A stretch of 64,000 bases of DNA from positions 28,134,091-28,198,090 of the forward strand of contig CM060078.1 of the NCBI GenBank assembly GCA_030533445.1, in the 5' to 3' direction. Below are positions 60,712 through 64,000 of this stretch, one piece after another. Every line of letters starts with the position of its first letter. The stretch's first letter is position 1. The notes beneath the pieces were generated by a model. That model searched no databases. It saw only the letters and a program-made list of their open reading frames with translations, and was not told the DNA's origin. The DNA is from Cyprinodon diabolis. Taxonomy: Eukaryota; Chordata; Actinopteri; Cyprinodontiformes; Cyprinodontidae. Position numbers and translations under genes: made by a program.

Positions 60712-60748
60712 TTGTCTCTGTCTGTTAAATCCAGGAGAACTTTTGACC
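60712..60748 (-). CDS. dgki: Diacylglycerol kinase 37-nt microexon
   Basis: Acceptor ctcctcag and donor gtaggt bound 37 nt encoding SKVLLDLTDRD plus split codons at both ends. Joined to its neighbours it reads FILQQG-SKVLLDLTDRDK-GETALH, which fits the linker between the two ankyrin repeats in this family. It is too short to be found by ORF length; phase and family match support it. Confidence 0.82.
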
Positions 60749-61354
60749 CTGAGGAGTGAGAAACAAAGAACAGGAACAAAAAACATGAATAAAGTCTAAA
60801 TCTGAATCTGTTTTCTAATTGAACTCACAACAAGAGGTTTATAATTGTACGTTTTAATTAACTTATTCTACTGGAAATCCTCACTTTTTCTGTGTGCATA
60901 TAAAACAATTCATTCCATCTCATCTCTTTAATCCTTACTGTTCATTTATGTTCTAAACAGACTCTCAACCATAATCTATTCCAGTAACAACTTAGCAAAA
61001 TTGCTAAGTGCACACACGCCTCCAAATTGCACATCCCAATGACCAAACAAAAGACTCAGGAAACTGAAATTTTTAGGCTAAAAACATGTATTTGACATAA
61101 TCTTTAATCTTAACGACAGACTTTGGCACTATAGCTATAATTAGGAGGGAAGTGAAAGTGAAGAAAGCGCAAAGTGACTCATAAACAGTGCTGGGACTGA
61201 TTAGTATTTAAACAATCGCCAGTACGCTGAACTTATATGAAAAACCCATTCACCTGCATCCTCTCTCTTGCTGCTGATAAGCTAGTAAAAATACTGATGA
61301 TGTCCCCTCTTTCACAGTAAAGTTGAAACTAATGGTGGAGATGCAGAGACATTT

Positions 61355-62260
61355 TTTTCATTTTATTTTCATTTGCAACATTATTTTGAAACATGATATG
61401 ATTCAACAATGTTTACATTGAATGCTTCACAAACATGCATCATGTTTCAAAAAGGAGTAGGATGAAGCATAAGCTTATTAGGCCCTACCCCTCAGTAATA
61501 GGTGTCATGGTGGTAAAGGACAATTATTTACAGTAAGACAAACAGTATACCAACTTTTTATATATTACTCTTTTTTGTATTCATCAACAATACTTTTTTT
61601 ATATTCTTTTTTGAATTGCTGGATGCTTTTACATTGTTTAGTGTTTTCAGGCAAGCTGTTCCAGAGTTTCACTCCGCTAATTGATAAACTAAAGCTTCTT
61701 TTTGTTGTTCGAACATACTTAGTTTTGAAATTTAAGATTATATTTTCCATCTCTATCAGAAAACAATTGTTGTATGTGCGCAGGAAGTAAGTTATTTCTT
61801 GCTTTATAAAGAATTTGAGCAGTTCTGAAATTGATCAAATCTGCAAATTTGAGAATTCTTGAATCAAGGAATAAACAGTGAGTGTGATTTCTATTGTGTT
61901 TGTTATTCTTTACTCGTATTGCTTTCTTTTGCATAATAATCATTGGTTGAATGTTTGTTTTGTTAGTGTGACCCCATACTTCAACACAATAGGTTAGATA
62001 GGGCTGAAACAATGAGCAGTATAATGTGTGTAAAGCTTGTTTGGTTAGAAGGTGCTGGGCTTTATTTATAACAGCCAAACATCTGGCCAGCTGTGACCGG
62101 ACGTGCTGTATATGTCCCTTCCAACTAATTTTATCATCTAAAATGACACCTCAAAATTTTATTTCATCAACTAATTCTAATTCTACATCATCAATACTTA
62201 ACTTTATTTCACTATTTTTTTTTTTATGTTTCCAAATATCCATCCAAATAAACATTCAGT
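61355..62260 (-). mobile_element. Jockey-group LINE, RT C-terminal fragment with 3' UTR
   Basis: Minus-strand frames encode LDDKISWKGHIQHVRSQLAR, LAVINKAQHLLTKQALHTLY, then PYLTYCVEVWGHTNKTNIQP, KFADLINFRTAQILYKARNN and finally GVKLWNSLPENTKQ. This is the thumb/C-terminal order of fish jockey-superfamily reverse transcriptases. The left part (61440-61490) is the familiar 3' end aaaaaggagtaggatgaagc. A frameshift separates the two long frames. It lies in a kinase gene intron, in the same orientation as the gene. Confidence 0.8.
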
Positions 62261-62427
62261 AGTTTATTAGCAAACATGCTGCAGATCTGATACGTGTGGT
62301 CAGAAACCGGCAGGAAAATAATCCCTTGGGGAGTACCGAGAGCAGAGCTTATAACACGTTATCAGGTGTCCTTTCTATTACAGCTACATGCTAATCCCGT
62401 GTTTTAGCATACTGTCCAGTTTCTCAC

Positions 62428-62548
62428 CTTGTTGCAGTATGAAGCTGACCAGATCTCTGTGGCCCTTCTGGGCTGCAAGATGCAGCGCGGAGCAACCTCT
62501 AGAGTCTCTTACTAACAAACTGACTCCTCGACGTACGCTATCAGTCAG
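62428..62548 (-). CDS. dgki: Type IV diacylglycerol kinase, ankyrin exon
   Basis: 121 nt; acceptor ttcccag, donor gtgaga. Encodes 40 residues from LTDSVRRGVSLL through an ankyrin repeat (RGCSALHLAAQKGHRDLVSF). With the next three exons it reads as the C-terminal ankyrin region and tail of diacylglycerol kinase zeta/iota, which phosphorylates diacylglycerol to phosphatidic acid and so ends PKC and Ras-GRP signalling. The exons share phase (1, 0, then final). The ALHLAAQKGH, GETALHKAA and EDLETAV spellings favour iota over zeta in my recollection of the mammalian proteins; zeta is the alternative. Exons encoding the kinase domain are beyond the window edge. Confidence 0.82.
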
Positions 62549-62993
62549 CTGGGAAAAGAAAAACCACAATAGGTTTTTAGTGACTTGTGATATTTTCTCT
62601 GATAAATAGTAAATAAAACTAAATAGCGAACAATCAGTAGATACATAATATAAAATATATTTATGAATTATAGGTAGACATCATGGTTGATATGGAAGAA
62701 AATGGATGACGCTTTGTGATTTAATCTGTTTATTAAATATCCAAAATGATGAAAGATTAGGAAGCATGTAAATATAATAAGATAATGTAGCAGAATAATG
62801 ACCCATATTAAATCATTATGTGTGCTTCTTTCCCAGATTTTAGCCTCTTTTTTTTAACTCAGCTGTTTACCACTGTGGGGTGCCTGAGAAACTGCTTATA
62901 GAGCTAATTCCCCTGGAATTGTTCAACATTATAAAGACTTTTTTTTTTTACTATCTCCCCAAATCCCTGATCAGTCCCAATCAGACTCTGAAG

Positions 62994-63535
62994 TAGGGGT
63001 GTAAATAATAATCGTTTTGTATCGATGCATCGATCCAACAGCCGACGATTCGATGCATCAACACGTCAGCAAGAGTATCGATTCATGTTATTTTTCCTCC
63101 AGTCTATTTTTATCCATTTGCTCCTGGATGTAATTCTGATAACCGTGCTGCGGTGTAGTATAGGCCTATTGTTGTTACTTAATTTGCTGGTGTACTTATG
63201 CGTTGCAGTATTTTTTGATGCTTTCAGAATCTATAAAACAGGGGCATTATTATTTTTCAGTGAATGCGGTTTTCATAGACCTAGGTGAAGTACAACTTTG
63301 CTACTTCTTTTGTTTGCTGTATTTTCTCAAATAAAATGCATAAAATGAATACAACTTTCATTGATTTATTTAGAATTTGAAACATTGTCTAGCCTGTAAC
63401 GTAAAAAACAAACAAACAATTAATCGAATCGAATCGTATCGTGGTGTATTCTTGGGTATCGAAAATAAGCAAATCATTGGGTCAGGAAATCGATACTGAA
63501 TCGAATCGCCATGATGAATGTGATTTACACCCCGA
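62994..63535. mobile_element. hAT MITE (ggggtgtaaat family)
   Basis: 542 bp. Ends TAGGGGTGTAAAT and ATTTACACCCCGA, flanked by a perfect 8-bp duplication CTCTGAAG (62986-62993 and 63536-63543). Subterminal regions are full of tcgat/atcga words. The 87-residue frame at 63025-63288 is inside it and is not a gene. It lies upstream of the first diacylglycerol kinase exon seen. Confidence 0.88.
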
Positions 63536-63543
63536 CTCTGAAG

Positions 63544-64000
63544 GCGTCATTGAAACCAATAGCGTGGTGCTTTGCTTGCTCCACTTATGGTTGAATATGT
63601 GAGTGAGGAGGACTGAACATGAAGCAAACTCTGAGGTACAGCTGTCTTCTATAAAGAAAAATTGTTTGTTGTCATGTGTTGCATTTCATAAATCAGGATT
63701 TTAGTATGATCTAAAGAAATGTTTTATAAATAAGACCCCAGAGCTGTAGAGAACTGCTCATTTCTACAAATCATTTACATTTAGAGACTAAAGTTGTCTT
63801 GATTTCTGTATCCATGGCCTCTGTTTCTATAAAACAATAATTCATAGTCCACTTTAGATTATAAAGTTATAAAAAAGTTTATGTAATGAATAAAATCTCT
63901 TATTCAGAACAATGTGGCATTCAGACTTGGTTTTAATGACTAAATAAGGACATTTAAATGATCAACTCAATTTCCCCATTTAGACGCCACGCTAGCACAG
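63544..64000. other. Right edge; nothing recognised
   Basis: AT-rich; presumably intron of the diacylglycerol kinase gene upstream of the 62428-62548 exon. Confidence 0.3.

Noticed and set aside
62388..62609. Plus-strand 73-residue frame
   Set aside because: Antisense to the diacylglycerol kinase ankyrin exon.
1..64000. CRISPR arrays, operons, prokaryotic mobile genes, tRNA or rRNA genes
   Set aside because: None seen on inspection. Repeats here are dispersed or inverted rather than regularly spaced, and the genes are spliced vertebrate genes.

Overview
This is a vertebrate nuclear genomic window, almost certainly from a teleost fish. It has split genes with GT-AG introns, AT-rich non-coding DNA, and a dense load of teleost-type repeats: Tc1-like, hAT and TTAA-flanked miniature elements, and L2-, L1- and I-clade LINEs. 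There are no operons, CRISPR arrays or prokaryotic signals. I recognise three protein genes, all on the minus strand.

Layout from right to left, the direction of transcription. (1) 57988-62548 holds the last four coding exons of a type IV diacylglycerol kinase (zeta/iota type, iota favoured): two ankyrin-repeat exons, a 37-nt microexon between them, and a last exon ending in the PDZ ligand ETAV. The kinase and C1 exons lie beyond the right edge. Its introns carry a Tc1 relic, a solo LTR and a LINE; a hAT miniature element sits upstream of the first exon seen. (2) 39432-43450 is a complete bcl2l14 (Bcl-G) gene: a non-coding first exon behind a TATA/CRE-like promoter, then six coding exons giving about 311-314 residues with BH3- and BH2-like segments and the C-terminus EEVD. 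(3) 35520 to 19904 holds the first two coding exons of rassf5 (NORE1A), which together make the C1 zinc-binding domain and are separated by a 15-kb intron full of repeats. The RA and SARAH exons were not found, so intron 2 probably runs to or past the left edge.

Between and inside these genes are truncated retrotransposons and non-autonomous DNA transposons. Several have ends I can fix to the base because target-site duplications survive (33466-34177, 55787-56357, 58754-59451, 62994-63535, and the TTAA pairs). Most DNA between 1 and 19900 and between 49990 and 55780 is AT-rich with nothing recognisable. By family, all three genes act in lymphoid or apoptotic signalling (DAG removal, Bcl-2-family apoptosis control, Ras/Rap effector), but nothing in the sequence shows co-regulation. 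I saw no new multi-gene system. The most notable items are a probable transposon-derived splice donor in bcl2l14, a hairpin-bearing hAT family, nested elements, and an ORF1-only I-clade LINE copy.
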